A DNA stretch of 57,779 bases, taken from positions 1 through 57,779 of the forward strand of contig CANHIJ010000006.1 of NCBI GenBank assembly GCA_947460575.1, given 5' to 3'. Origin of the DNA: Verrucomicrobiales bacterium (GTDB lineage: Bacteria > Verrucomicrobiota > Verrucomicrobiia > Verrucomicrobiales > V1-33). The notes beneath the pieces were generated by a model, which saw only the letters and a list, made by a program, of their open reading frames with translations, did no database searches and was not told the DNA's origin. Made by a program: the position numbers and the translations under genes. Positions 34,445 through 43,251 of the stretch are shown in pieces (within the stretch, counting starts at the first letter, position 1; each line of letters begins with the position of its first letter).

Positions 34445-35143
34445 ATGAAGCCTCCGGCCCCTCTTCCGTTTCTCCCCCCGGCCGACCCGCCGACCCCGCG
34501 CCGCACCCTCGCTCAGGAAGTTGCCGCTCGCCTCCGCCGCGAAATCGCCCACGGCATCCGCGCCCCAGGATCCATGCTCGCCGAGCCCACCCTAGCCGCC
34601 GCCATGGGCGTCAGCCGCGCCCCCGTCCGCGAGGCCCTCCTCGAACTTGAGCGCGACGGCCTAGTGGCCTTCGACGCCCGCGGCCGCACCCAAGTGTGCA
34701 CCATGACCGCCATCGACTTCGAGGACCTCTTCGCCCTCCGCCTCGCCCTCGAACCCATGGCCATGGCCCATGCCGCCCAGCGCATCGCCCCCCCCGAACT
34801 CGATGCCCTCCAAGCCAATATTGACGCCACCCTAACCACCCAATCCTTGGGCGACCTCAGCCGACTCGACCTCGATTTCCACGCCCTCATCCTCGAAGCC
34901 AGCGGCCGCCCCCGCCTCTGCGCCCTTTGGCATTCCCTCCGCCCGCAGCTCGAATGCTGGCTCGGCGCCCTCCACCGCAAGCATCAAGCCCTCACTGGAC
35001 AAGTGCGCCAAATGACCATGGCCTCCCACGCCGAATTGCTCCAAGCCCTGCAAAACCGCCAACCCGAACCCGCCCGCCGCCTCATGCAGCGCCATGTCCA
35101 AGGCTGGTATGAATGGCTTCCCACCCTCGAGGCCTCCCCATGA
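34445..35143 (+). CDS. GntR-family regulator, FadR/FCD subfamily
   Basis: 232 residues. A winged helix-turn-helix (about 18-82) contains TLAQEVAARLRREIAHG, LAAAMGVSRAPVREALLEL and LERDGLVAFDARGRTQV. The all-helical FCD effector domain (about 90-220) keeps the usual metal/ligand residues: Asp and His in DLDFHALILEAS, His in MASHAELLQAL and His in MQRHVQGW. FCD regulators sense small carboxylates or sugar acids. Its stop overlaps the start of the next gene (ATGA), so it is translationally coupled to a DUF1549/DUF1553 protein, an unusual close bond of a sugar-acid type regulator with this family. A perfect palindrome lies in its leader. Confidence 0.92.
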   Translation: MKPPAPLPFLPPADPPTPRRTLAQEVAARLRREIAHGIRAPGSMLAEPTLAAAMGVSRAPVREALLELERDGLVAFDARGRTQVCTMTAIDFEDLFALRLALEPMAMAHAAQRIAPPELDALQANIDATLTTQSLGDLSRLDLDFHALILEASGRPRLCALWHSLRPQLECWLGALHRKHQALTGQVRQMTMASHAELLQALQNRQPEPARRLMQRHVQGWYEWLPTLEASP

Positions 35144-37755
35144 AATCCGCCCTCGCCCTCCTTGCCCTCAGCGCCCTTCCCCTCGGCGCCGCGGCCTCCC
35201 CATCTCTCCCCCAAGGCCCCGCCAAAATCGGCGGCATGTCGGCCCAACAGGCCGAGACGTGGTGGGCTTTCCAGCCCCTAACAGCATCCCCTAACCCAGA
35301 TCCACCGGCTGCCCTCCTCGCCCTCTTGGGCCCCACCTCGCCCCCAGCCGACCGCCGCGCGCTGCTGCGGCGCCTCACCTACGATCTCACCGGCCTTCCC
35401 CCCAGCCCTGAGGAAGTCGCCGCCTTCCTCGCCGACCCCACTCCCCAAGCCTACTCTAACTGCATCGATCGCCTGCTCGCCTCGCCCGCCTACGGCGAAA
35501 AATGGGGCCGCTTTTGGCTCGACGTGGTGCGCTACGCCGACACCGCAGGCGAAAACACCGACCGCCCCCTCCCCCACGCTTGGCGCTATCGCAACTGGGT
35601 CATCGAGGCCTTCAACCGCGACCTCCCCTATGACGAATTTGTCCGCCAACAGCTCGCCGGCGACCTCCTCGCTCCCCTCGGACCGCCCCAAGAGGCCGCC
35701 GGAAAAATCATCGCCACCGGCTTTCTGGCCCTCGCGCGCCGCTTCGGCCACGACATCGATAAGGACATCCACCTCACCTTCGAGGACGCCATCGATACCA
35801 CCGGCAAATCCTTTCTCGGCCTCAGCCTCGGCTGCGCCCGCTGCCACGACCACAAATACGATCCCATCACCGCCCGCGACTACTACGCCCTCTACGGCAT
35901 CCTGCAAAGCAGCCGCTTCTCCTTCACCGGCTGCGAGCCCAAGCCGCAACCCAAAGACCTCGTTCCCCTCCCCTCCCCAGAAACCCAGCGCGCCACCGCC
36001 GCCTGGGAACAAGAGCAAAAAACCCTCGAGGCTAGGGAACAGGCCGCCGAAGCCGCGCTCCTCGAAAATAGCCAATCCTTTCCCCCTTCCCCGCCCGCCC
36101 TTCTAGCCGAAGGAACCCTAGCTCCCGGGGCCAGCCAGGACTGGATCCTCGGCACCACCGCCGATCCCCTCGTCCTCGCCCTCAAAAAAGGAGAAATGCT
36201 CCAACTCTCCATTCTCCCCCTTGGCAACTACGGCGCCGATTCCACCGGCGTCGATTGGGTCATTGCCGAATCCGGCGGAGCCCAGCGCGTCTGGCATGCC
36301 GCCCGCGATTTCCTATCTCATTCCACGGAGGGCGGCCACGCCTCGGGGCACCCTGACGCCTACGGCCATGCCACCGCCTGGCAACTCTTCGACCTCGTCC
36401 CCAGCCCGCGACTTCTCACCGAATTCATCCCCAACGCCGAAATGACTCAGGGCCTCATGGTCTGGCGCGGACCAGAGCCCTGCCCGTCCCTCTGCCTCAA
36501 CACCACGGACCAAACCCTCAAGTTTGTCACCGTCACCATGCCCCCGCGCAGCCTCGCCCTCCACCCCGGTCCCAACGGCGGTGTCGCCCTGGCCTGGGAA
36601 TGCCCCGAGGACCTCTCCGTAACCGTCCGCGGCCACTGCCGCGAAATCGACCCCGGAGGCGATGGCATCGCCTGGAAAATCGAACGCCGCCCCAGCCTCG
36701 GCCCGCTCCTAGTATCCCAACAAACCCTCACTCAAACCCTCATTTCCGCCCGCCAAGCGCGCCAAAACCTGGCCACCCGCCGCCCCCCCGCGGAACTCGC
36801 CTTTGCCGTCGTCGATGCCGCCCCCGCCAATGCCCGACTGCAAAAAAAAGGGGAACCCACCGACCCCGGCGAAGAAGTGCCCCGCCGCCTCCCCGGCATT
36901 TTCGGCGGCGCCCCCATCCCCTCAGGATCTGGCAGCGGCCGCCAAGAACTAGCCGAATGCCTCACCCGCGGCTCCGCCCGACACCTCACCGCCCGCGTCA
37001 TGGCCAACCGCCTCTGGGCGGGCCATTGCGGAGTCGGCTTAGTGGCCACTCCGAACGACTTTGGCAGCCGCGGCGCCCCGCCCACCCAACCCGCCCTCCT
37101 CGAGTTCCTCGCCGCCCAACTCATCCAGTCCCGCTGGTCCCTCAAGGCCATGCACCGCCTCATCGCTTCCAGCCCATACTACCAACAACGCGATTTCCCG
37201 CGCCGCCGCCTCACCGCTGAAGAAATGCGCGACACCCTCCTCGTCGCCGGAAACAACCTCGACCCCACTCCCGGCGGGCCCCATCCCTTCCCGCCAGAGT
37301 CCACCTGGACCTTCACTCAACACGGTCCCTTCAGGGCCGTCTACGACGACCGGCGCCGCAGCGTCTATCAAATGGTGCAGCGCACCCAGCGCCACCCCTT
37401 CCTCGCCCTCTTTGACGGCGCCGATCCCAACGCCAGCACCCCCACGCGCAGCCAGTCCGCCGTGCCCACCCAGGCCCTCTATTTTCTCAACGACCCCTTC
37501 GTGCACGCCCAAGCCAACGCCATGGCCACCCGCCTGCTCGCCGCCGCCACCACTCTCCAGGCACGCCTCGACCTCGCCACTAACATCCTATACGGCCGAC
37601 CCGCCACCGCGCCGGAAGCCGACCTCGCCGACCACTTCCTCGCGGAAACCGCCGCCGCCCTCCCACCGCTAAGCGAACCCGAGCGCACCCGCGAAGCTTG
37701 GGCCGCCTGGCTGCGGGTCCTCTTCGGCACTAACGAACTTATTTATGTGGACTGA
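35140..37755 (+). CDS. DUF1549/DUF1553 (PSD1-like) protein lacking the N-terminal cytochrome
   Basis: 871 residues from the ATG at 35140, which overlaps the GntR stop. A signal peptide (MKSALALLALSALPLGAAA) leads to a short WWAFQPL segment and straight into DUF1549 (about 70-270), which keeps a CxxCH, CARCHDHKYDP. The middle (about 300-540) is a less conserved region. DUF1553 (about 600-830) shows TARVMANRLWAGHCGVGLV and STPTRSQSAVPTQALYFLND. Unlike the copy at 4785-8273 it has no PSCyt1 heme module and no F5/8 domain. Its end overlaps the DUF1501 start by 11 bp. A surface polysaccharide role is inferred from family context. Confidence 0.9.
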   Translation: MKSALALLALSALPLGAAASPSLPQGPAKIGGMSAQQAETWWAFQPLTASPNPDPPAALLALLGPTSPPADRRALLRRLTYDLTGLPPSPEEVAAFLADPTPQAYSNCIDRLLASPAYGEKWGRFWLDVVRYADTAGENTDRPLPHAWRYRNWVIEAFNRDLPYDEFVRQQLAGDLLAPLGPPQEAAGKIIATGFLALARRFGHDIDKDIHLTFEDAIDTTGKSFLGLSLGCARCHDHKYDPITARDYYALYGILQSSRFSFTGCEPKPQPKDLVPLPSPETQRATAAWEQEQKTLEAREQAAEAALLENSQSFPPSPPALLAEGTLAPGASQDWILGTTADPLVLALKKGEMLQLSILPLGNYGADSTGVDWVIAESGGAQRVWHAARDFLSHSTEGGHASGHPDAYGHATAWQLFDLVPSPRLLTEFIPNAEMTQGLMVWRGPEPCPSLCLNTTDQTLKFVTVTMPPRSLALHPGPNGGVALAWECPEDLSVTVRGHCREIDPGGDGIAWKIERRPSLGPLLVSQQTLTQTLISARQARQNLATRRPPAELAFAVVDAAPANARLQKKGEPTDPGEEVPRRLPGIFGGAPIPSGSGSGRQELAECLTRGSARHLTARVMANRLWAGHCGVGLVATPNDFGSRGAPPTQPALLEFLAAQLIQSRWSLKAMHRLIASSPYYQQRDFPRRRLTAEEMRDTLLVAGNNLDPTPGGPHPFPPESTWTFTQHGPFRAVYDDRRRSVYQMVQRTQRHPFLALFDGADPNASTPTRSQSAVPTQALYFLNDPFVHAQANAMATRLLAAATTLQARLDLATNILYGRPATAPEADLADHFLAETAAALPPLSEPERTREAWAAWLRVLFGTNELIYVD

Positions 37756-39124
37756 TCGCCGCCATTTTCTCAAGTCCCTCGTCGCCAACAGCGCGCTGTT
37801 CCCCGGCATCCTCTCTCAACTTTTAGCTGATAGCACGACCCCGGTTCCTGGCCAGCCCCATTTCCCCCCCGCCGCCAAGCGGGTCATCTTCCTCTTCATG
37901 AGCGGCGGGGTCTCCCACGTCGACACCTGGGACCCCAAGCCCCGACTTACCGCCGACCACGGCAAGGAGGTCAAACTCAACCACCCCGAAATCGAAAACC
38001 GGCCCGGCTACGAACGCATCTTCCTCAAACGCCCCGGTTGGGAATTCAAACCCCACGGACAATGCGGCACTCAGGTCAGCTCCCTTTTCCCCCACCTCGC
38101 CCAATGCGTCGACCAGATCGCCCTGATCCGCTCCATGCACACCTCCCACTCTAACCACTACAACGCGACCCTCGGCATGCATACCGGCTCATTCGCTTTT
38201 GCCCGGCCCAGCATCGGTTCCTGGCTCAGCTATGGCCTCGGCAGCTCAAATCAAAATCTTCCCTCCTTCGTGGTCCTCGCCCCCCAGACGCCCTATGCCG
38301 GCTCCCAGGTCTGGGCCTCCGATTTCCTGCCCGCGGCCCACCAAGGCACCCTGGTAATCCCCGGCAATGCCCCCATCGCTAACGTGACTCCTCGCACCCC
38401 CCGCAGCCAGCAGGTGCGGGAACTCGCCGCCATGGCCGCACTCAACCGCCGACACCTCGCCGACCGCTCCGCCGACTCCGCCCTGGAGGCCCGCCTCCGC
38501 AGCTTCGAGACCGCCTTCGGGATGCAAATGGAAGTGCCCGCGGTGTTCGATTTTCAGGAGGAAAGCGACGCCACCTTAGCCCTCTATGGCCTGGAACGCG
38601 GCCAGACCAGCGGCTTCGCCTGGCAATGCCTCGCGGCGCGCCGCCTCGTCGAAAAAGGCGTCCGCTTCGTCGAACTCATCGACGTCGGCTCATCGAATAA
38701 CTGGGACGCCCACGGCGACATGCAAACCCACGTCCCCCTCGCCAAAAACGTCGACCAGGCCATCGCCGGCCTGCTCCGCGACCTCCAAGGACGCGGCCTC
38801 CTCGAGGATACCCTCGTCGTCTGGACCACCGAATTCGGCCGCACCCCCTTCAATAATACTCCCGACAATCCCGGCCGGGAACACCACAACTGGGCCTTCA
38901 GCTCCTGGCTAAGCGGCGCCGGAGTCCGCCCCGGAATCGTCCACGGCGAAACCGACGAATACGGCGTCCGCGTCGCCCGCGATGGCGTCCACGTCCACGA
39001 CTTCCACGCCACCATCCTCCACCTCATGGGCCTCGACCACGAACGCCTCACCTTCCGCCACAGCGGCCGCGACTACCGCCTCACCGACGTCGCCGGAAAC
39101 ATCGTAAAAGGCGTCCTATCTTAA
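37745..39124 (+). CDS. DUF1501 domain protein, Tat-exported, second copy
   Basis: 459 residues. It starts 11 bp inside the preceding DUF1549/DUF1553 gene (MWTDRRHFLKSLV), and the twin arginine makes a Tat-like signal. Family landmarks include KRVIFLFMSGGVSHVDTWDP, SIGSWLSYGLGS, TEFGRTPF, GREHHNWAFSSWL and the C-terminal GLDHERLTFRHSGRDYRLTD. It is a diverged paralogue of the protein at 3331-4779. The coupled GntR-PSD1-DUF1501 trio forms one transcription unit that ends 16 bp before the convergent DHFR gene, with no obvious terminator between them. Confidence 0.92.
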   Translation: MWTDRRHFLKSLVANSALFPGILSQLLADSTTPVPGQPHFPPAAKRVIFLFMSGGVSHVDTWDPKPRLTADHGKEVKLNHPEIENRPGYERIFLKRPGWEFKPHGQCGTQVSSLFPHLAQCVDQIALIRSMHTSHSNHYNATLGMHTGSFAFARPSIGSWLSYGLGSSNQNLPSFVVLAPQTPYAGSQVWASDFLPAAHQGTLVIPGNAPIANVTPRTPRSQQVRELAAMAALNRRHLADRSADSALEARLRSFETAFGMQMEVPAVFDFQEESDATLALYGLERGQTSGFAWQCLAARRLVEKGVRFVELIDVGSSNNWDAHGDMQTHVPLAKNVDQAIAGLLRDLQGRGLLEDTLVVWTTEFGRTPFNNTPDNPGREHHNWAFSSWLSGAGVRPGIVHGETDEYGVRVARDGVHVHDFHATILHLMGLDHERLTFRHSGRDYRLTDVAGNIVKGVLS

Positions 39125-39140
39125 AATTTACCGACCCCGC

Positions 39141-39689
39141 CTAGCTTTCTTTCCCCGGCTCCCCAAGCTTCCCGGCAACGGGCGGCGCCTTGCGGCAATA
39201 CGTCGCGATCGACATCCCCCACGCATGCGCCGCGTCGGCCGGAAAAACCGTCGTCTCCCCGCGCTGCCATTCCTCTTCCCCTAGCTCTGGAAAAAGGACC
39301 TCCCCGGCGATCTCGCAATCGACCGTGGTCAAAATTACCTCGTCCGCCATGGGCAAGGCTGCCTCATAGACCTGCCCGCCGCCGCAGACCAGCACCTCGG
39401 AAACCCGCGCCGCCGCCGCCCGCGCCAGGGCTTCCTCGACCGAACCAACCGCGTGCCCCTCTGGCACTTTATAACCCTTTTGCCGGGTCAGCACCAACGG
39501 CACCTGCCCAGGACGAAACCAGCCCTCCATCTGCTCATAGGTGCCGCGCCCCAACAACAGCCACCGCCCCGCCGCCCGGGCCCTAAAGTGGGCCACATCC
39601 CGCGGCAGGTGCCAGGGAATCCGCCCCCCCACCGCCAGTACCCGATTCCGGCTGGCCGCGGCCATCATCACTACTCGGGGACGCTCCAT
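39141..39689 (-). CDS. folA: Dihydrofolate reductase
   Basis: Reduces dihydrofolate to tetrahydrofolate with NADPH in the cytosol. The 182 residues start at the ATG at 39689 (MERPRVVMMAAASRNRVLA). Landmarks: GGRIPWHLPRDVAHFRA with the acidic catalytic residue of the family, LLLGRGTYEQM, VLVCGGGQVYEAALP and DEVILTTVD. The C terminus has a short charged extension. It lies downstream of the PVC heme protein on the same strand but is separated from it by a strong hairpin terminator, so it probably has its own promoter. Confidence 0.93.
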   Translation of the reverse strand: MERPRVVMMAAASRNRVLAVGGRIPWHLPRDVAHFRARAAGRWLLLGRGTYEQMEGWFRPGQVPLVLTRQKGYKVPEGHAVGSVEEALARAAAARVSEVLVCGGGQVYEAALPMADEVILTTVDCEIAGEVLFPELGEEEWQRGETTVFPADAAHAWGMSIATYCRKAPPVAGKLGEPGKES

Positions 39690-39723
39690 CTTAAGTTTGG
39701 ATGCGAAAAACAAGTCGCCAAAA

Positions 39724-39756
39724 GGGCGGCGGGGATCACCCCCCGCCGCCCGCGTT
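39724..39756 (-). terminator. Strong bidirectional hairpin terminator after the PVC heme gene
   Basis: GGGCGGCGGGG (39724-39734) pairs perfectly over 11 bp with CCCCGCCGCCC (39741-39751) around a 6-base loop. On the minus strand it is followed directly by TTTTGG; on the plus strand GCGTTTTG follows. It lies 28 bp past the stop of the PVC heme protein gene and just upstream of folA. Confidence 0.8.
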
Positions 39757-39784
39757 TTGAACCGTTATGTCTAGGCGGACGCGG

Positions 39785-42700
39785 TTAGACGCCCCCCACG
39801 GGGACCACCCGCACATTGGAGCCGGGCGCTGCCACCGCCTCGATGCGCAGCGGAGCCTGCCGGGCCGCCCCGTCTAGCAACACCGTAATCTTGTGTTTGC
39901 CCACCGGAAGGTCGAGCGGCACCTGCCCCGCCACCTCAATCGCCTTCTCTCCCACCCAAACCTTCAAGCCCGCGGCCTCCGCGATCTTCAGAAGCATCGG
40001 CCCCGCAGTGGTGACTTCGATTTCCCCCTGGGCCACCCGGCCCGGCACCGGAAACAAGGTGACTTCCGGAATCTCCGCTAGGGGCAAGTCGCCTCCTACG
40101 TGGCTGTAAACCGGCACCCAACTCAAACCCGACGCGTCGCCCGCGATCGCCTTCAATCCGTCCCGCTGCACCACTTGGGCAAAGTCAGGGGTCGGCTGGG
40201 GCAGGCGCCAGCGGCGAATCACCCCGTCCGCTTGGAGCTTGTAGCTCCCCTCCTTGCCCAACTCGGACAGGAAGCGCACTAAATCGAGGAATTCATCGCG
40301 CCGTAGGCTAGCGGTGAGGCCAGGAGGCATCAGGGAAACCGGCATGCTCTGCTTGCTGGCAATGTCCGCCACCGCAATCGACTGGGTAGCGCCCACGGCG
40401 TCGCGCAGCAGGACTTCCCGGGCATCTTCCCGCACTAAAAAGCCGCTGAAGACTCCCCCCGTCTTGGTGTTCACCACCGTCGTGGCGTAGCCCTCTTTGA
40501 TCTTCTTGGAGGGCTCTAGCAAGCTGTCGATAATGTAGTCCACCGGTGCGCTCGATCCGATGCTGAGGAGGTCGGGGCCGACAATGCCGCCCACCGCGCC
40601 AATCGCATGGCAGCTTTGGCAAAGCAGCGCCTGGCGCCGGTAGATGGTTTCGCCGCGGGCGGCGTTCCCTTTCTCCTTGACCTCCGCCATGGTGCGCAAC
40701 ATCTCGTCCGCGCTCATGCCCACGCCCACGGGCTGCAGGTTTCCGGCTAAGGTAAGCACCTCCACCAATGCCTTGGCGTCAGGTCCGCGAGCCCCCGCCC
40801 GCTGCACCCCAGCCGCCGCCACCTCGCCGCGCAGCGCTTTGCCCTGCAGGGCCGGCGTCAAGCGGGCCGGTCCATCCTTGCGCGCCAGATAGGCTTCAAA
40901 TACCACCCCAGCCGCCGCGACATCTTGCAGCCCTACCAGGAAATCGGCCGCCAGCCCAGCCGCGCTCGGGGCGTCTAGCGAAATCAAGCTCGCCAGCACC
41001 GCCGCCTTCTTGGGGGCACCTTCGGCGCGGCCCACTAGCCCAGTCAGGAACGACGTCGCCGCCTCCCCGCCCAGCCCGGCCAAACCTGTGAGGGCCGCGG
41101 CCTCGCCCTGAGACGCCAGGCCTTCCAAGGCCGCGCGCCCCGCTTCCAGCTTCCAGGTCCCCACCAAACTGGCGGCCGCCCCGCGCACCGCCGCGTCGGG
41201 GTTTTGCAGCTGGGCCAAAATCCGCTCGGGCGCCCCCTCGGGCTTGACCTGCCGCTGCTCAAAGCCCGTCTTCAAGGCCCCAAAGGCCGCCGCCACTAAG
41301 CCCGGCGAGGCATCCTTCACGCTAGCCAAATCCAGCAAGGCCGCCAAGTCCGCCGCGCTCCCCAGCGATCCCACCAAGCCCAGCGCCGCAGGAACATTCT
41401 CCCCGGAGATCTTCCCCGCCTGTACCAATTTCAAGAGGGCACCCACCGCTTCCGGGCGGTCTGCCGCCTTGAGGGCAAAAGCAATCCGAGCGACTTTTCC
41501 ACCAAAGGTGATCTGCCCTTGCTGGAAAGCCGGCAACCAGGTGTCCGCTAGATTGCGGCAAGTCAGCCACAGCGCAAAGTCCAGGTTTTCATCCATTCCC
41601 TGGTCTAACACCCCAAGGGCCGCTTCGAGCAGCGCCGCGTCCGGGGCCTGGCGCACTGCGTTCACTGCCTCCAAGCGCACCTGGGGCGAGGCGTCGCGGA
41701 GCGCCTTGGCGATCATGGCCGCGATGTCGGCCCCCGCGTGGTCGCGCAGCACCGTGCCCGCGATCCTGACCCCCGCGGCCCGCGCCGCCGGGTTCTTGGC
41801 CCCCAGCAGCGCCTCCAGAAGCTTCTTGTCAAAGGGCCACTTCAAATCAAAATCGCCCACCGTCTGCACCGCCCAGGCCAGCTCCGCCATCAACAACTCG
41901 TCCTCCCCCGCCGCGGCAAAGCGCTTCTCCAGCGCCCCAAATACCGCCTTGTGGTCCCGCCGCTTCAATTCCTGCTTGGCTTCGGTGCGAATCCACTCCT
42001 CTGAGGCCTTTAGTTCGCTAACTAATTCGTCAATGCTCAATTTGGCGTAGTCCAGCAGCGGAGACAGCGGCCGCCCCGCCGCGGTGATCCTCCAAACCCG
42101 ACCGTGCTCGCGGTCGCGCCGCTCATCGTGGAAATCGACCTCGCCGTGCTGAATGATAGGATTAAACCAGTCCGCCAAATAGAGCGCCCCGTCCGGGCCC
42201 ATGCGGGCGTCGATCGGGCGGAAGGACCCGTGCGTCGAGCGCACCACGTCCTCCAATTGCTGCGAGGAATACCCGCTGCCCTCGGTCTTCACCGCAAAGC
42301 GATTCGTGCGGTGCCCGCGGAAGTCGCTCGTGATGAGCTGGCCCTGCCATTCCTCAGGAAAGTGTCGGCCGCTGATGATTTCCAAACCTGCCTGCTTGGG
42401 CTGGCCCGGATTGAGCCCCTTCAAAATGCGGGGAAGTTGGTTGGGAAGACAGAAGAAAGTGGCGCCTGGAAAGGTGTAGTTGATCCCTTCGCCGAAGGCG
42501 CCGTCCGTCGTAAAAGTCTGCCCCCAGCGGTCCCAAACCATGCCCCAGGGATTCACCTGGCCCATGGAATAGACCTCCAGGCGGCCGGTTTCCGGGCGGT
42601 ACTGCCACCACCCCGTGCCGCGCAATTCCCGCAGCCCGTAGGGCGTCTCAATCCGGCTATGAATATAGACGCTCTGCGCCATGTAAATGCAGCCATCGGG

Positions 42701-43210
42701 ACCCCGCTTGAGGCTGTGCAAAATGTGGTGGGTGTCCTCGGTGCCAAACCCGCTCAGCAACACTTTCTGGGTGTCGGCCCGGCCGTCGCCGTCGGTGTCC
42801 TTCATGAACAGCAGCTCCGTGCTGTTAGCGACGTAGGCCCCGCCATCGCCCGGCAAGATGCCCGTGGGAATCAGCAGGCCCTCGTAAAAAACCGTCGACT
42901 TGTCCGCCACCCCATCGTGGTTGGTGTCTTCCAGCACCACAATCTTATCGGCCTGGGTTTGCCCCGGCTTGATGTGAGGGTAAATGGCGCTCGTCGCCAA
43001 CCACAGGCGGCCCTTCTCGTCCCAGGCCATCTGGATCGGTTTGGCAATCATGGGCTCTTGCGCAAAGAGGTTGATCTCCAGCCCCGGGGAGAGCTCAAAG
43101 CTGGCCTTCTCAATCGCCGAGTCCACTGGCGGCAACTCCTTCAGTCCGCGCTGGGCCGGAGCGGCCGCCGTCAGGGCCGCGGAAATCAAAACAACAGATG
43201 TCTTCTTCAT
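39785..43210 (-). CDS. PVC-type heme-binding protein (membrane-bound dehydrogenase domain, HEAT repeats, CxxCH)
   Basis: 1141 residues with a signal peptide (MKKTSVVLISAALTAAAPA). Residues about 30-370 match the sorbosone-dehydrogenase-like propeller of TIGR02604 (PIQMAWDEKGRLWLATSA, DTNHDGVADKSTVFYEGL, GPDGALYLADWFNPIIQHG). Residues about 390-840 are HEAT/armadillo-like repeats. Then comes the TIGR02603 heme domain with CQSCH (C864-H868) and SLLEPSKKIKEGYATTV. An extra C-terminal beta-rich domain (about 1010-1141) is present. The family is specific to PVC bacteria and is thought to oxidise sugars or handle electrons in the periplasm, but the activity is unproven. It follows the SGNH gene by 41 bp. 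Confidence 0.93.
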   Translation of the reverse strand: MKKTSVVLISAALTAAAPAQRGLKELPPVDSAIEKASFELSPGLEINLFAQEPMIAKPIQMAWDEKGRLWLATSAIYPHIKPGQTQADKIVVLEDTNHDGVADKSTVFYEGLLIPTGILPGDGGAYVANSTELLFMKDTDGDGRADTQKVLLSGFGTEDTHHILHSLKRGPDGCIYMAQSVYIHSRIETPYGLRELRGTGWWQYRPETGRLEVYSMGQVNPWGMVWDRWGQTFTTDGAFGEGINYTFPGATFFCLPNQLPRILKGLNPGQPKQAGLEIISGRHFPEEWQGQLITSDFRGHRTNRFAVKTEGSGYSSQQLEDVVRSTHGSFRPIDARMGPDGALYLADWFNPIIQHGEVDFHDERRDREHGRVWRITAAGRPLSPLLDYAKLSIDELVSELKASEEWIRTEAKQELKRRDHKAVFGALEKRFAAAGEDELLMAELAWAVQTVGDFDLKWPFDKKLLEALLGAKNPAARAAGVRIAGTVLRDHAGADIAAMIAKALRDASPQVRLEAVNAVRQAPDAALLEAALGVLDQGMDENLDFALWLTCRNLADTWLPAFQQGQITFGGKVARIAFALKAADRPEAVGALLKLVQAGKISGENVPAALGLVGSLGSAADLAALLDLASVKDASPGLVAAAFGALKTGFEQRQVKPEGAPERILAQLQNPDAAVRGAAASLVGTWKLEAGRAALEGLASQGEAAALTGLAGLGGEAATSFLTGLVGRAEGAPKKAAVLASLISLDAPSAAGLAADFLVGLQDVAAAGVVFEAYLARKDGPARLTPALQGKALRGEVAAAGVQRAGARGPDAKALVEVLTLAGNLQPVGVGMSADEMLRTMAEVKEKGNAARGETIYRRQALLCQSCHAIGAVGGIVGPDLLSIGSSAPVDYIIDSLLEPSKKIKEGYATTVVNTKTGGVFSGFLVREDAREVLLRDAVGATQSIAVADIASKQSMPVSLMPPGLTASLRRDEFLDLVRFLSELGKEGSYKLQADGVIRRWRLPQPTPDFAQVVQRDGLKAIAGDASGLSWVPVYSHVGGDLPLAEIPEVTLFPVPGRVAQGEIEVTTAGPMLLKIAEAAGLKVWVGEKAIEVAGQVPLDLPVGKHKITVLLDGAARQAPLRIEAVAAPGSNVRVVPVGGV

Positions 43211-43251
43211 GGATGCAAAATGGAAAAATTAAAAAAGTTAAATCGCGGGTT

